64,000 nt of DNA from Magnetospirillum sp. (GCA_024707145.1 JANQAI010000011.1:620001-684000); one strand, 5' to 3'. Shown: positions 31,279-42,912, counted from the stretch's first letter. Made by a program: numbers and translations. Notes: generated by a model not told the origin, from the letters alone.

Positions 31279-31955
31279 GGCGAAGGGACTCCCTTGGCGG
31301 CGTGGCGCCGCAGGTTGCGTTTGTCGAGGCGGGCGGCGACGCGGTCGCCCGCCGTCTGGACCAGTTGGACCAGGGCGATCAGCACCACCACCACGGCGGC
31401 CATCACCTCGGGCTCGAAGCGCTGGTAGCCGTAGCGGATGCCCAGGTCGCCCAGGCCGCCGCCGCCCACCGCGCCGGCCATGGCGGAATAGCCGATCAGG
31501 CTGACGGCGGTGATGGTCAGGCCGGCGACGATGCCGGGCAGGCCCTCGGGGATCAGCACCTTGGTGATGATCTGCAGCGGCGAGGCGCCCATGGCCTGCG
31601 CCGCCTCCACCAGCCCGCCATCCACCTCGCGCAGGCTGGCCTCCACCAGGCGGGCGACGAAAGGGGTGGCGGCGATGACCAGCGGCACGGTGGCCGCGGC
31701 GGTGCCGATGCTGGTGCCGACGATGGCCCGCGTCAGCGGGATGATGGCCACCATCAGGATGATGAACGGGGTCGAGCGGGTGGCGTTGACCACCGCGCCC
31801 ACCACCCGGTTGAGCGCCGGCCGCTCCAGGATGTGGCCGCGGCCGCTGACCAGCAGCAGCACGCCGAGCGGGATGCCCAGCAGGGCGGCGAGGGCGAGCG
31901 AGACGCCGACCATGGCCAGCGTCTCACCCAGGGCGTCAAGCAACAGCCCGATCAT
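31275..31955 (-). CDS. metI: MetI-family ABC transporter permease
   Basis: Permease of the methionine-type importer, 226 aa, five predicted membrane segments. Family features are LDALGETLAMVGVSL, NATRSTPFIILMVAIIPLTR and EAAQAMGASPLQIITKVLIPE (EAA loop). The ATG at 31955 lies inside the end of metN (20-nt overlap); the upstream in-frame ATG at 31985 is less likely. Confidence 0.92.
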   Translation of the reverse strand: MIGLLLDALGETLAMVGVSLALAALLGIPLGVLLLVSGRGHILERPALNRVVGAVVNATRSTPFIILMVAIIPLTRAIVGTSIGTAAATVPLVIAATPFVARLVEASLREVDGGLVEAAQAMGASPLQIITKVLIPEGLPGIVAGLTITAVSLIGYSAMAGAVGGGGLGDLGIRYGYQRFEPEVMAAVVVVLIALVQLVQTAGDRVAARLDKRNLRRHAAKGVPSP

Positions 31956-32991
31956 TCGTGGCGACACGGCCGAGAATCTCCGCATGCAGGTTTTTCAGGC
32001 GCAAATAGTCCAGCCCGGCCTGCTTGGCCGCTTCCGGCCCGGCGATCTCCACCGTCAGGCTGCCGTAGGGGGCGCCCTGGATGTAGTCCACGTGGCCGTG
32101 CAGGATGTTGAGCGACAGGCCGAACCGCGCCACCAGGTCGGACACCACCGGATCGTTGGCGGCCGGGCCGGTGAAGGTGATGCGCGCCACCAGATGGTCG
32201 GCGGTGGCGGGGGTCAGGGCCAGCCGGCTTTGCAGGGCCTCGGGCAGGTCGCGGTTGAGCACCTCGCGCACGAAGCTGCGGGTGACGTCATGGGCCGGGC
32301 TGGTGAAGACGTCGAAGACGCGGCCCTGTTCGATCACCTCGCCGTGTTCCAGCACCGCCACGCGGTCGGCGATCTCGCGGACCACCGCCATTTCGTGGGT
32401 GATCAGCACGATGGTCAGGCCCAGTTCGCGGTTGATGTCCTTGAGCAGGGCCAGGATGGACTTAGTGGTGGCGGGGTCGAGCGCCGAGGTGGCTTCGTCG
32501 CACAGCAGGACCGAGGGTTGCGACGCCAGGGCGCGGGCGATGCCGACGCGCTGTTTCTGGCCGCCCGACAGCTCGGCCGGATAGGCCGCCCACTTGTCGG
32601 ACAGTCCCACTAGGGACAGCAGGTGGTCGACGCGGCGATGGATCTCCGCCCGCGGCAGGCCCGCCAGTTCCAGCGGAAAGGCCACGTTGTCGCGCACATT
32701 GCGCGACGACAGCAGGTTGAAGTGCTGGAACACCATGCCGATGCGCCGTCGTGCCGCCCGCAAGGCGGGTGCGGGCAGGGCGGTGATGTCCTGGCCGTCC
32801 ACGGTGATGCGCCCGGAATCCGGGGTTTCCAGCCGGTTGATGCAGCGGACCAGGGTGCTCTTGCCGGCGCCCGAGCGGCCGATGATGCCGAACACCTCGC
32901 CGACGGCCACGTGCAGGCTGACGTCCTTGAGCACCGCCGCCGGGCCGCCGGCGCCGGGGAAGGTCTTGCGCAACGCGTCGATGGCGATCAC
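31936..32991 (-). CDS. metN: Methionine-type ABC transporter ATP-binding protein MetN
   Basis: ATPase of the importer, 351 aa. Walker A GRSGAGKST, signature LSGGQKQRVGIARAL, Walker B LLCDEATSALDP, H-loop LITHEMAVV. The C-terminal 100 residues form the NIL/ACT-like domain that binds methionine and inhibits transport in MetN. GTG start at 32991 follows GGAGG. First gene of a six-gene operon (metN, metI, ligase, metQ, cupin, dehydrogenase). Confidence 0.94.
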   Translation of the reverse strand: MIAIDALRKTFPGAGGPAAVLKDVSLHVAVGEVFGIIGRSGAGKSTLVRCINRLETPDSGRITVDGQDITALPAPALRAARRRIGMVFQHFNLLSSRNVRDNVAFPLELAGLPRAEIHRRVDHLLSLVGLSDKWAAYPAELSGGQKQRVGIARALASQPSVLLCDEATSALDPATTKSILALLKDINRELGLTIVLITHEMAVVREIADRVAVLEHGEVIEQGRVFDVFTSPAHDVTRSFVREVLNRDLPEALQSRLALTPATADHLVARITFTGPAANDPVVSDLVARFGLSLNILHGHVDYIQGAPYGSLTVEIAGPEAAKQAGLDYLRLKNLHAEILGRVATNDRAVA

Positions 32992-33065
32992 CAGCGCCTC
33001 CGCTGTATAATAAAATTAAAATTACTGCTTTTATAGGTTAAAGCGCCGTCATTCTTGGGGTCAAC

Positions 33066-33091
33066 AAAAATCTAGTAGTTACTAGATTTTT
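33066..33091 (-). terminator. Perfect AT-rich palindrome: terminator after the transhydrogenase gene, possible operator
   Basis: AAAAATCTAGTA and TACTAGATTTTT are exact reverse complements separated by GT. It starts 3 nt after the stop of the minus-strand transhydrogenase gene and ends in a T-run, so it reads as an intrinsic terminator usable in both directions. It also lies 75 nt upstream of metN, and the inner CTAGT/ACTAG half-sites recur in the promoter at 38211-38222, so a regulator may bind it. Confidence 0.75.
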
Positions 33092-33094
33092 GGC

Positions 33095-34360
33095 TCAGCC
33101 TTGGATCAGGGCTTCACGGTACATGGCCTCGAAATCGGAGATGGCGGGGGGAAGCGGCGCATTGTCGGTCAGGCGGCGTTGCCGCGCCGCGCCCTCGGCC
33201 AGGGTGGGGATGTCGGCCGAGGTGAAGCCCATCCGGGCCAGATTGACCGGCAGGCCGGTGCGGGTCATCAGTCCCAGCAGGGCATCGGCGACGGCGTCGC
33301 CGGGATCGGCCGTCTCCCGCGCGCCCAGGGCGGCGGCGACGGGGGCGAAGCGCCCGGGCTGCGCCCGGCCGGCCCAGCGCAGGGCGGACGGCGCGTTGAC
33401 GGCGACGGCGATGCCGTGGGGCACCATGGGGCCGTCGGTCACCCAGCCCTCGGGCCGCCAGTCGCGCACCAGGGCGGCCACCGGATAGGACATGGCATGG
33501 GGCAGGTGGCAGCCGGCATTGCCGAATCCCACCCCGGCCAGCAATCCGGCGAAGGCCAGCTGCTCCAGCGCCGCCGGATCGCGGTGGCGCACTGCCGTTT
33601 CCAGATTGGCGGCGACCAGCTGGACCGCCTCCAGGGCGGCGAAGGCGCTGTAGGGATTGGCGCCCTGGCTCAGCGGGCGCGCCGAGGCGGTGGCCGGGGC
33701 CGGCCGCTCATGGAACGGGCGGGCGGTGAAGCTTTCGATGGCGTGGCTCAGCACGTCGAAGCCGTTGGCGGCGATAACCGATCCCGGCAGGGTCTCCAGC
33801 GTGCCGGGGTCGAGGATGCCCAGGGTTGGGCGGATGCGGCGCGAGACCACGCCGGTCTTCACCTCCTCCTCGGTCAGGTCGACGATCAGGATGCCGGTGG
33901 TTTCGGCCCCTGTGCCGAAGGTGGTGGGGCAGGCGATGTGGGGCTTGAGCGGCCCCGGCACCGGCACCGCCCGGCCGGCCGGGGCGCTGACGTAATCGGT
34001 GATGGGCGCCGGATAGGTGGACAACAGGTTGGCCGCCTTGGCGGTATCCATGGCCGAGCCGCCGCCCAGCGAGACGAAGCCGTCCACCGCCGCCTCGGCG
34101 GCGGCGCGGGCGGCATCCAGCATGGCGGTGTCGGTGGGCTCCACCGCCACCCGGTCGAACACCACCGCCTCGACGCCGGCCTCGGCCAGGGCGGCCTGCA
34201 CGGTGGCGAAGGCGGGCAGGCGGCGTACCTGCGGATCGGTCACCAGCAGCACCCGGCGCAGGTCCAGCGCCCGCGCTTCCTGCCCGGTTTCGGCCAGGGC
34301 GCCGCGGCCGAAACGGATGGCGGCGTGCTCAATGGAGAAGATGGTTTCCAGGCCGCTCAT
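33095..34360 (-). CDS. Iron-containing alcohol dehydrogenase, hydroxyacid-oxoacid transhydrogenase type
   Basis: Group III Fe-dependent dehydrogenase, 421 aa. SLGGGSAMDTAKA binds NAD, and PTTFGTGAETTG with FDVLSHAIESFTARPFH, GNAGCHLPHAMSYPVA and VPHGIAVAV supply the metal-binding Asp/His set. The overall pattern follows ADHFE1/HOT enzymes, which couple 4-hydroxybutyrate oxidation to 2-oxoglutarate reduction, more than it follows AdhB. The HOT call is by pattern recognition and remains to be proven. It is preceded after 8 nt by a beta-propeller gene. Confidence 0.82.
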   Translation of the reverse strand: MSGLETIFSIEHAAIRFGRGALAETGQEARALDLRRVLLVTDPQVRRLPAFATVQAALAEAGVEAVVFDRVAVEPTDTAMLDAARAAAEAAVDGFVSLGGGSAMDTAKAANLLSTYPAPITDYVSAPAGRAVPVPGPLKPHIACPTTFGTGAETTGILIVDLTEEEVKTGVVSRRIRPTLGILDPGTLETLPGSVIAANGFDVLSHAIESFTARPFHERPAPATASARPLSQGANPYSAFAALEAVQLVAANLETAVRHRDPAALEQLAFAGLLAGVGFGNAGCHLPHAMSYPVAALVRDWRPEGWVTDGPMVPHGIAVAVNAPSALRWAGRAQPGRFAPVAAALGARETADPGDAVADALLGLMTRTGLPVNLARMGFTSADIPTLAEGAARQRRLTDNAPLPPAISDFEAMYREALIQG

Positions 34361-34368
34361 GGGGGCTC

Positions 34369-35463
34369 CTAATGGCAGATGCCGTAGCCGCCGGCCATCA
34401 CCGCCTGGGTGGGGGCGAAGCCTACGGCGATGGTGGCGGCGCGGCGGCGCAGGCGGGCGTCGATGACCGCCAGTTCCTTCTCGCCCTCGATGGGCAGATA
34501 CAGCTTGCCGCCGTCTGGGGTGACCACGCCGGGGCCGGGCGCGCCGGACAGCGGGATGCGGCCGGCGGGTTGGCGGGTCTCCAGGTCGTAGAGCAGCACG
34601 CTCTCCTCGCTGCGGCTGGGCAGCAGGGCGACGGTGTCGAACCAAGCGCTGTAGGCGGCCGACATGCCGGCTGCCGCCTTCAGCGGTGCGGCTGGCGCCA
34701 GGGGCTGGGCCGGTGCCAGCGTCAGGCTGCGGCGGTCGGAATCGGGCAGCATGAGGAAGCGGCCGGTGCCGGTGGGATAAAGCCCGGTGGCGCCCGGCGC
34801 GGCCAGCCGGCCCAGGATCGCGGGTGCCTTGAGGTCGAAATGCAGCACCTCGCCGCCGGCCAGGGCGAAGCCCTCGCGGCCGTTGGGCGCGCGGGCCAGC
34901 GCGGTGGCGGAGGGCCCGGGCAGAATGGCGGCCGGGCGGGACGCGGCGGCGTCCAGCACCGTCACGCCGGCCACGCCGTCGGCGGCCAGGAACAGGCTCT
35001 TGCCGTCGCCGGCGAACATGGCGTCGCGGATGCGCGGCGGCCCGGCCAGCCGCGCCTTCTCGCGCAACAGCAAAAGATCCACCAGCGCGATGCCCCCGCT
35101 GGCGTCGTCGAAGGCGGCCAGGGTCAGGCCGTCGGGGCTGACCAGCAGGCGGGTGGGCGCCAGGGGCAGGGGCAGACGGGTGACGGCGCGGCTGGCCAGT
35201 TCGGCCACCGTCACCTGGGCCGAACGGCCATCCGCCGCCGCCAGCTTCGCCAGGCTTTCCGACACCGCCAGCTGGCGGGGCACCAGACCTAGTTCCAGCC
35301 GGCCGATGACGCGCTCGCTCTCGATGGACACCACTGCTACCGCCGTGCTGTCGCGCCCGGCCACGAACAGGGTGCGCTGCACGTCGCCGAATCCGTCGGC
35401 GGCCCAGGCCGGCGTGGCCAGCAGGAGCAGCAGGATTGCGCGCAAACAACCGGAAGGTGTCAT
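34369..35463 (-). CDS. Secreted YVTN-type beta-propeller protein
   Basis: Predicted exported protein, 364 aa, with signal peptide (LRAILLLLLATPAWA|AD). The body consists of repeats resembling YVTN/lactonase blades, e.g. RTLFVAGRDSTAVAVVSIES, LLVSPDGLTLAAFDD, VVTPDGGKLYLPIEGEKELAVID. No catalytic or haem motif is visible. Such proteins accompany quinoprotein or transport systems, but no role can be assigned. Either of two adjacent ATGs (35466, 35463) may be used; the second is better spaced from GAGGGG. Confidence 0.72.
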   Translation of the reverse strand: MTPSGCLRAILLLLLATPAWAADGFGDVQRTLFVAGRDSTAVAVVSIESERVIGRLELGLVPRQLAVSESLAKLAAADGRSAQVTVAELASRAVTRLPLPLAPTRLLVSPDGLTLAAFDDASGGIALVDLLLLREKARLAGPPRIRDAMFAGDGKSLFLAADGVAGVTVLDAAASRPAAILPGPSATALARAPNGREGFALAGGEVLHFDLKAPAILGRLAAPGATGLYPTGTGRFLMLPDSDRRSLTLAPAQPLAPAAPLKAAAGMSAAYSAWFDTVALLPSRSEESVLLYDLETRQPAGRIPLSGAPGPGVVTPDGGKLYLPIEGEKELAVIDARLRRRAATIAVGFAPTQAVMAGGYGICH

Positions 35464-35475
35464 CATCCCCTCAAG

Positions 35476-35506
35476 AAAAAGGGGGAGGCTGCACGCAACC
35501 TCCCCC
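35476..35506 (-). terminator. Rho-independent terminator of the second TauABC-like operon
   Basis: On the minus strand GGGGGAGG pairs with CCTCCCCC around a 10-nt loop and is followed by TTTTT. It lies 18 nt after the substrate-binding protein stop codon. Confidence 0.85.
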
Positions 35507-35523
35507 GTCGCGGACAAGCGCCG

Positions 35524-36510
35524 TTACTTCTTGGCGAGAACGGTGGGGTTGAACTCGTTGGTGTAGACGTCCTTGGCCTTGATGGCGCCGGCGGGCAGCT
35601 TGCCGTCCTTCACCAGGTAGTCGATCCACCATTGCACCGGGCCGTCATTGGGCACCAGGCCGTCGGGGTAGAAGTTCCAGCTGCCGGCGTATTGCGGGTC
35701 GAGGCCGCGGCGCTTGGCGAAGATCAGGCCGGCTTCCTTGTGGTTCTGGTTGGTCCAGTTGGAGGCCTTCACCAGCACCTTGACGAACTTCTTCACCTCT
35801 TCGGGGTGCTCCTTGATGAAGTCGTCATGGGTGAAGTAGGGCAGCATGCCGGCTTCGCCCTTGTCGACCACGTAGTCGTTGAAGATCTCGCGGCCGGCGC
35901 CCGAGCCCACCACCTTCTCGTAATAGGGCGAGTGCAGCACGCCCACGTCGATCAGGCCCTGGGCCAGCGCCTGTTCCTGGTTGGCGTCGGGCACCACCAC
36001 GAAGTTGATGTCCTTGTCCAGGCCGTTGCGGCGCAGGTGCTCCTTCAGCACGTATTCCGAGCAGGCACCGAAACTGTTGATGCCGATCTTCTTGCCCTTC
36101 AGGTCCTGCACGTTCTTGATCGGGCTGTCCGGCTTGACCAGGTACTTCATGTGCGGCAGCTCTTCGGTGGTCTGCGCGCCGGCGGCCACGATCTTCAGCT
36201 TGGCGCCGCCCTGGTTGGCGGTGAGGATCAGCGGGGTCATGCGGTTGGCGAAGTCGATGGTGCGCGACGCCACCGCGGGCACCAACTGGGCGGCGGAGAC
36301 CTCGCCCACCCACTCGATCTGCAGGCCCTCCTCGGCGAACCAGCCCTTCTCGTCGGCGATGTAGACCGGGTCGAACCAGGGGATGTTGGCGTAGCGGATC
36401 TTGAACGGCTCGGCGGCGAAGGCGCCGCCGGCCAGCAGGGGCAGGGCGGCGGCTGCCAGGGCGGCGATCTTGGCCCGCGCCGCGAATGCGGCAATCTTGG
36501 TAAGTTTCAC
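35524..36510 (-). CDS. NitT/TauT-family ABC transporter substrate-binding protein
   Basis: Periplasmic binding protein, 328 aa, with a long Ala-rich signal peptide ending AGGAFAAEP. NMT1/SsuA-type features are RYANIPWFDPVYIADEKGWF, DLKGKKIGINSFGACSEYVLKEHL and QALAQGLIDVGVLHSPYYEKV. GTG start at 36510 follows GAGGAGAG. Third gene of an ATPase-permease-binding protein operon. The ligand is unknown; sulfonates, taurine or aromatic sulfonates are the family's usual substrates. Confidence 0.9.
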   Translation of the reverse strand: MKLTKIAAFAARAKIAALAAAALPLLAGGAFAAEPFKIRYANIPWFDPVYIADEKGWFAEEGLQIEWVGEVSAAQLVPAVASRTIDFANRMTPLILTANQGGAKLKIVAAGAQTTEELPHMKYLVKPDSPIKNVQDLKGKKIGINSFGACSEYVLKEHLRRNGLDKDINFVVVPDANQEQALAQGLIDVGVLHSPYYEKVVGSGAGREIFNDYVVDKGEAGMLPYFTHDDFIKEHPEEVKKFVKVLVKASNWTNQNHKEAGLIFAKRRGLDPQYAGSWNFYPDGLVPNDGPVQWWIDYLVKDGKLPAGAIKAKDVYTNEFNPTVLAKK

Positions 36511-36542
36511 GGGGTCTCTCCTCTTTCTCGCAAGTCTCTTGA

Positions 36543-37298
36543 TCAGTGGCCGGCGGCATCGCGCCACGCGGTGGCGCTCTGCTCCAGCACCAGCAGCAGC
36601 TTGTTCAGCGCCAGGCCGAAGGCGGCCAGGGCGACGATGGCGGCGTACATGTCGGGGATGCGGAAGACCTCCTGCGAATACAGCACCAGGAAGCCCAGGC
36701 CGGCATTGGCGCCGATCATCTCGGCCGCCACCAGCACCATGAAGGCGTAAGCGGCGCCCAGCCGCACGCCGGTGAAGATCGAGGGCGCCGCCGCCGGCAG
36801 GATCACCTTGCGGAACAGCACCAGATGGCTGGCGCCCATGGAGCGGGCCGAGCGCAGCAGCACCGGGTCGATGCCCTTGACCCCGGTGACGGTGTTCAGC
36901 AGCACCGGCCACACCGAGGCCCAGAAGATGATGACCACCTTGGACAGCTCGCCGATGCCGAACAGCAGGATGAACACCGGGAACAGGGCGATGGCGGAAA
37001 TCTGGCGGCCGAACTGCAGCGGGCCGTCCACCGCGCGCTCGAAGCCCCGATACCAGCCGGTCAGCAGGCCCAACGGCACGCCGATGGCGATGGACACGCC
37101 GAGGCCCTGGGCGATGCGGGTCAGGCTGACCAGGGCGTGCTTGGCGATCTCGCCCGAACTGACCAACTGCCACAACGTGGCGATCACCACCGAGACGGGG
37201 GACAGGAAGTGCTGGTTCACCAGGCCGGAGCGCGGCCCCAGTTCCCACAGGGCCAGGATAGCGGCGATGACCGCCAGGCGGATGAGCAGGGTGCGCAT
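36543..37298 (-). CDS. NitT/TauT-family ABC transporter permease
   Basis: SsuC/TauC-like permease, 251 aa, six membrane segments, EAA loop ARSMGASHLVLFRKVILPAAAP. ATG at 37298 lies 3 nt from the ATPase stop. It forms one importer with the flanking genes. Confidence 0.92.
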   Translation of the reverse strand: MRTLLIRLAVIAAILALWELGPRSGLVNQHFLSPVSVVIATLWQLVSSGEIAKHALVSLTRIAQGLGVSIAIGVPLGLLTGWYRGFERAVDGPLQFGRQISAIALFPVFILLFGIGELSKVVIIFWASVWPVLLNTVTGVKGIDPVLLRSARSMGASHLVLFRKVILPAAAPSIFTGVRLGAAYAFMVLVAAEMIGANAGLGFLVLYSQEVFRIPDMYAAIVALAAFGLALNKLLLVLEQSATAWRDAAGH

Positions 37299-37300
37299 GG

Positions 37301-38183
37301 TCAGGCGGCTCCGCGGGCAAGGCTCTTGGACAGGAAGGACAGCCAGCCGCGCCGGCGCGCCGGCTTGGTCGCGGACTGCTCCTGCGGGGCGAAGCTCTGG
37401 GCGGTGGTCTTGTCCACCTCTTCCGCCAGCAGTTCCCACAGGGCGTGGCGGACGCGGGCGAATTCGGGGGTGGAGCGCACGTCGCGGCCGTAGCGGGGCT
37501 CGGGCAATTCGACGTCCACGATCTGCTTGATGCGGCCGGGTCGCGCGGTGATCACCGCCACCCGTTGGGCCAGGAACACCGCTTCGTCGATGGAATGGGT
37601 GATGAAGATGATGGTCTTGCCGGTCTGCTCCCAGATGCGCAGCAGGCTCGGCCTGCAATATCTCGCGGGTCTGGGCGTCCAGCGCTGCGAAGGGCTCGTC
37701 CATCAGCAGCACTTCCGGGTCGAAGGCCAGTGCGCGGGCGATGGCCACGCGCTGCTTCATGCCGCCCGACAGCTGCGCCGGATAGCGGTGCTCGAAGCCG
37801 GCCAGGCCGACGGCGGCGATGTGGCGCCGCGCGATGGCCTCGCGCTCGGCCGCCGGCACTTTCTTGATCTCCAGTCCGAAGGCCACGTTCTCCAGCACGG
37901 TGCGCCAGGGGAACAGGGCGTAGTCCTGGAAGACGATGCCGCGGTCCAGGCCCGGCCCCTTGATCTCGCGGCCCAGCACCTGAACCGAGCCTTCGGCCTC
38001 CACCAGCCCGCCGACCACATGCAGCAGGGTCGACTTGCCGCAGCCGCTGGGGCCCAGCACGGCCAGGAACTCGCCCTTGCGCACGTCCAGGCTGACGTTG
38101 TCCAGGGCAACGAAGGCCGGCGCGTCACCGCGCGGGGGATAGGCCTTGGTCAGGCCGGAAATCTGAATCGAGTGCTCTTGCAT
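37301..38183 (-). pseudogene. NitT/TauT-family ABC transporter ATP-binding protein, apparent frameshift
   Basis: SsuB/TauB-like ATPase, 293 aa after correction. Walker A GPSGCGKST, signature LSGGMKQRVAIARAL, Walker B LLMDEPFAALD in the first frame; H-loop FITHSIDEAVFLAQRV and a C-terminal extension rich in Lys/Arg in the second. An extra base at 37643-37648 (sense GAGCCTG) separates ILQAE from LLRIWEQTGKTIIF. ATG at 38183 follows AGGAGG. First gene of the operon; promoter and operator lie just upstream. Confidence 0.88.
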
Positions 38184-38207
38184 GCCGGATCGCCTCCTCG
38201 GCATACA

Positions 38208-38234
38208 ATTCTAGTGGACTAGTAGCCTTGTCAA
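38208..38234 (-). promoter_or_regulatory. Promoter with overlapping operator for the TauABC-like operon
   Basis: On the minus strand TTGACA (38234-38229), a 15-nt spacer and TAGAAT (38213-38208) form a plausible sigma-70 promoter, 25 nt before the ATPase start. The spacer and -10 are covered by the palindrome CTAGT-GG-ACTAG (38211-38222), well placed for repression. The same half-sites occur in the palindrome upstream of metN. Confidence 0.55.
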
Positions 38235-38344
38235 TTGCAAAATTGTCCACCGTAGAGATGCGCTAAACAGATTGGTCGTCGATGTGTGAAATGTGGAATA
38301 TGCGCACCGTTGCGCCATGAGCGCTGTGAAATGGGAATCAGACT

Positions 38345-40293
<1,949 letters not shown>

Positions 40294-40297
<4 letters not shown>

Positions 40298-40806
40298 ACG
40301 CCGATGATCTGCGCGCCGTGCAGGCGCCGCTGAAGGACCAGTACAAGGCTGTCCCCGAGAGCGCCGTGATCACCCTGTCGTCCAAGGGCGAGCTGGATGC
40401 CGACGACGTGGTCTGCCGTGTCGAGACCGGCAAGGCCCTGGTGGCCGCCGGCCTGCATCCGGCCACTGGCGGCACCGGCGCCTTCGCCTGCTCGGGCAAC
40501 ATGCTGCTGGACGCCCTGGTGGCCTGTGCCGGTGTCACCCTGAAGGCGGTCGCCACCGCCATCGGCTTCGAACTGAAGGGCGGCAGCGTGTCCGCCGAGG
40601 GCGACCTGGATTTCCGCGGCACCCTGGGGGTGGCCAAGGAGGCGCCGGTGGGCTTCCGCGAGATCCGCCTGTCCTTCCATCTGGACACCGCCGAGCCGCA
40701 GGAGCGCATCGATCAGCTGACCAAACTGACCGAGCGGTACTGCGTGGTGTTCCAGACCCTGGCCAAGCCCCCGGTCATGAGCCTGGCGGTGCATCGCCAT
40801 GGCTGA
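40294..40806 (+). CDS. OsmC-family protein
   Basis: OsmC/Ohr-like domain protein, 170 aa. The helix LLDALVACAGVTLKAVAT carries the conserved Cys of the family's peroxidatic site (one Cys here; the second conserved Cys is TERYCVVFQTL near the C-terminus). It begins inside the acs stop and ends inside the metC start, so it is translated as part of an acs-osmC-metC unit. Peroxide or thiol-related detoxification is the family role; no specific substrate can be named. Confidence 0.85.
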
Positions 40807-41938
40807 GGGAGGCTTGCGGCCGGAAACCCTGGCGGCCCACGCGCTGGGCCGGGTGGACGAAGCCACCGGGGCCATCATCCCGGCCATCCATCCCTCGACC
40901 ACCTATGAACGGGACGCCGATCTGGGCTACTCGCGCGGGCGCTGCTATTCCCGCGCCGACAACCCCACCTACGATGCCGCCGCCGATACCCTGACGGCGC
41001 TGGAGGGCGGGGCGCGCACGCTGCTGTTCGCCTCGGGCATGGCGGCGGCCACGGCGGTGTTCCAAGCCTTGCGGCCGGGCGACCACGTGCTGGTGCCCAA
41101 GGTCATGTACTGGGCGCTGCGGGCCTGGCTGCTGGACTCTGCCACCCGCTGGGGCATGGTGGTGGAACCGGTGGAGACCACCGACCTGACGGCTGTCCGC
41201 GCCGCCCTGCAACCCGGCCGGACCCGGCTGGTATGGGTGGAAAGTCCGGCCAACCCGCTGTGGTCGGTCACCGATATCGCGGCGGTGGCCGAGCTGGCCC
41301 ATGCCGCCGGTGCCCGGCTGGTGGTGGATTCCACCATCGCCACCCCGGTACACACGAGGCCGCTGGCCTTGGGGGCCGACATCGTGATGCATTCGGCCAC
41401 CAAGTATCTCAACGGCCATTCCGACGTGGTGGCGGGCACCCTGACCGCCGCGCGGGAGGACGAGTTCTGGGCCCGCATCAAGGCCGTGCAGGTGCAGATC
41501 GGCGGCGTCATCGGCCCGTTCGAGGCATGGCTGCTGCAACGCGGACTGCGGACCCTGTTCGCGCGGGTGCGGTGGCAGTCGGCCTCGGCCCAGGCCCTGG
41601 CGGAACGGTTGTCCGGCCATGCCAAGGTGGTGCATGTCCTCTATCCCGGCCTGCCCGGCTTTCCCGGCCATGAGGTTGCCCGCCGGCAGATGAGCGGCGG
41701 CTTTGGCGGCATGCTGTCGGTGCGGGTGGCCGGCGGCGAGGAGGCCGCCATCGCGGTTGCCGCGCGCCTCGGACTGTGGAAGCGAGCGACGTCCCTGGGT
41801 GGGGTGGAAAGCCTAGTGGAACATCGGGCCAGCATCGAAGGGCCCACCTCGCCGGTGCCGCGCGATCTGCTGCGCCTGTCGGTGGGGCTGGAGGCGACGG
41901 AGGACCTGTACGACGATCTGGCCCAGGCGCTGGGCTGA
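40799..41938 (+). CDS. metC: Cystathionine beta-lyase MetC
   Basis: Cys/Met-metabolism PLP enzyme, 379 aa. PLP lysine Lys202 in [25 protein letters not shown] and [11 protein letters not shown] near the N-terminus and [14 protein letters not shown] agree with the alphaproteobacterial MetC group, which cleaves cystathionine to homocysteine. MetB-like activity cannot be excluded by motif. Overlaps osmC by 8 nt. Its stop abuts the corrected end of convergent cysK. Confidence 0.86.
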   Translation: MAEGGLRPETLAAHALGRVDEATGAIIPAIHPSTTYERDADLGYSRGRCYSRADNPTYDAAADTLTALEGGARTLLFASGMAAATAVFQALRPGDHVLVPKVMYWALRAWLLDSATRWGMVVEPVETTDLTAVRAALQPGRTRLVWVESPANPLWSVTDIAAVAELAHAAGARLVVDSTIATPVHTRPLALGADIVMHSATKYLNGHSDVVAGTLTAAREDEFWARIKAVQVQIGGVIGPFEAWLLQRGLRTLFARVRWQSASAQALAERLSGHAKVVHVLYPGLPGFPGHEVARRQMSGGFGGMLSVRVAGGEEAAIAVAARLGLWKRATSLGGVESLVEHRASIEGPTSPVPRDLLRLSVGLEATEDLYDDLAQALG

Positions 41939-42912
41939 TCACAGCCCCTCGAACAGGGGGTGGTGAGGTAGCGTTCGGCGCAGGAGGGGATCAGCACCAC
42001 CACGGTCTTGCCCTCCATCTCCGGGCGCGCCGCAATTTCCAGGGCGGCGGCCAGGGCGGCGCCCGAGGAGATGCCTACCGGCAGTCCCTCCTTGCGGGCG
42101 GCGGCGCGGGCGGTCTCGAAGGCGGCGGCGCCCGAGATGGTCAGCACCTCGTCCACCAGCCCCATGTCCAGCAGGGGCGGGACGAAGCCGGCACCGATGC
42201 CCTCGATGGGATGGCGGCCGGGCACGCCGCCCGACAGCACCGCGCTGGCGTCGGGTTCCACCGCCACCATGCGGATGTCGGGGTTGATCTCCTTGAGCGC
42301 GCGCGAGACGCCGCCGAGAGTGCCACCGGTGCCGACGCCGGCCACCACCACGTCCACCTCGCCGGCGGTGTCGTTCCAGATTTCCACCGCCGTGGTCGAG
42401 CGGTGGGCCGCCAGGTTGGCGGAATTGCGGAACTGCTGCAGGATGATGGCGTCGGGCAGGGTATGCGCCAGCTCCTCGGCGCGGGCCAGCGCCCCCGACA
42501 TGCCTTGGGCGGCCGGGGTCAGCTCGATTTCGGCGCCCAGCAGCAGCAGCATCTTGCGCCGCTCCTCCGACATGCTTTCCGGCATGGTCAGGATCAGCCG
42601 GTATCCCTTCACCGCCGCCACGAAGGCCAGGGCGATGCCGGTATTGCCCGAGGTGGGTTCCACCAGCACGGTACGGCCGGGAACCATGCGTCCCTCGGCT
42701 TCCGCCGCCTCGACCATGGACAGGCCGATGCGGTCCTTCACCGACGACAGCGGATTGAAGAATTCCAGCTTGGCCAGCACACGCGCCTTGGCCCCGATCT
42801 CGTCGGCCATGCGGTTGACGCGCACCAGCGGGGTGTTGCCTACCGTCTCGGTGATATCGGCGTAGACGCGGCCCCGGCCGGCGGTTGGGCGATGGGGGGT
42901 AATGCGGGTCAT
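41939..42912 (-). CDS. cysK: Cysteine synthase A (apparent frameshift in the last codons)
   Basis: O-acetylserine sulfhydrylase, 324 aa after correction. PLP lysine Lys59 in [23 protein letters not shown], and VGTGGTLGG. The C-terminus should read ERYLTTPLFEGL, but the GGGGG run at 41956-41960 (CCCCC in sense) is one base short; as given the frame runs on about 100 residues antisense to metC. The corrected stop (TGA, 41941-41939) touches the metC stop. Regulated probably from the AT-rich divergent region with a palindrome at 42944. Confidence 0.92.

Noticed and set aside
41641-41938. CysK with a novel 100-residue C-terminal extension
   Set aside because: The extension is antisense to metC and begins exactly where one missing base in a C run destroys the conserved ending LFEGL followed by TGA.
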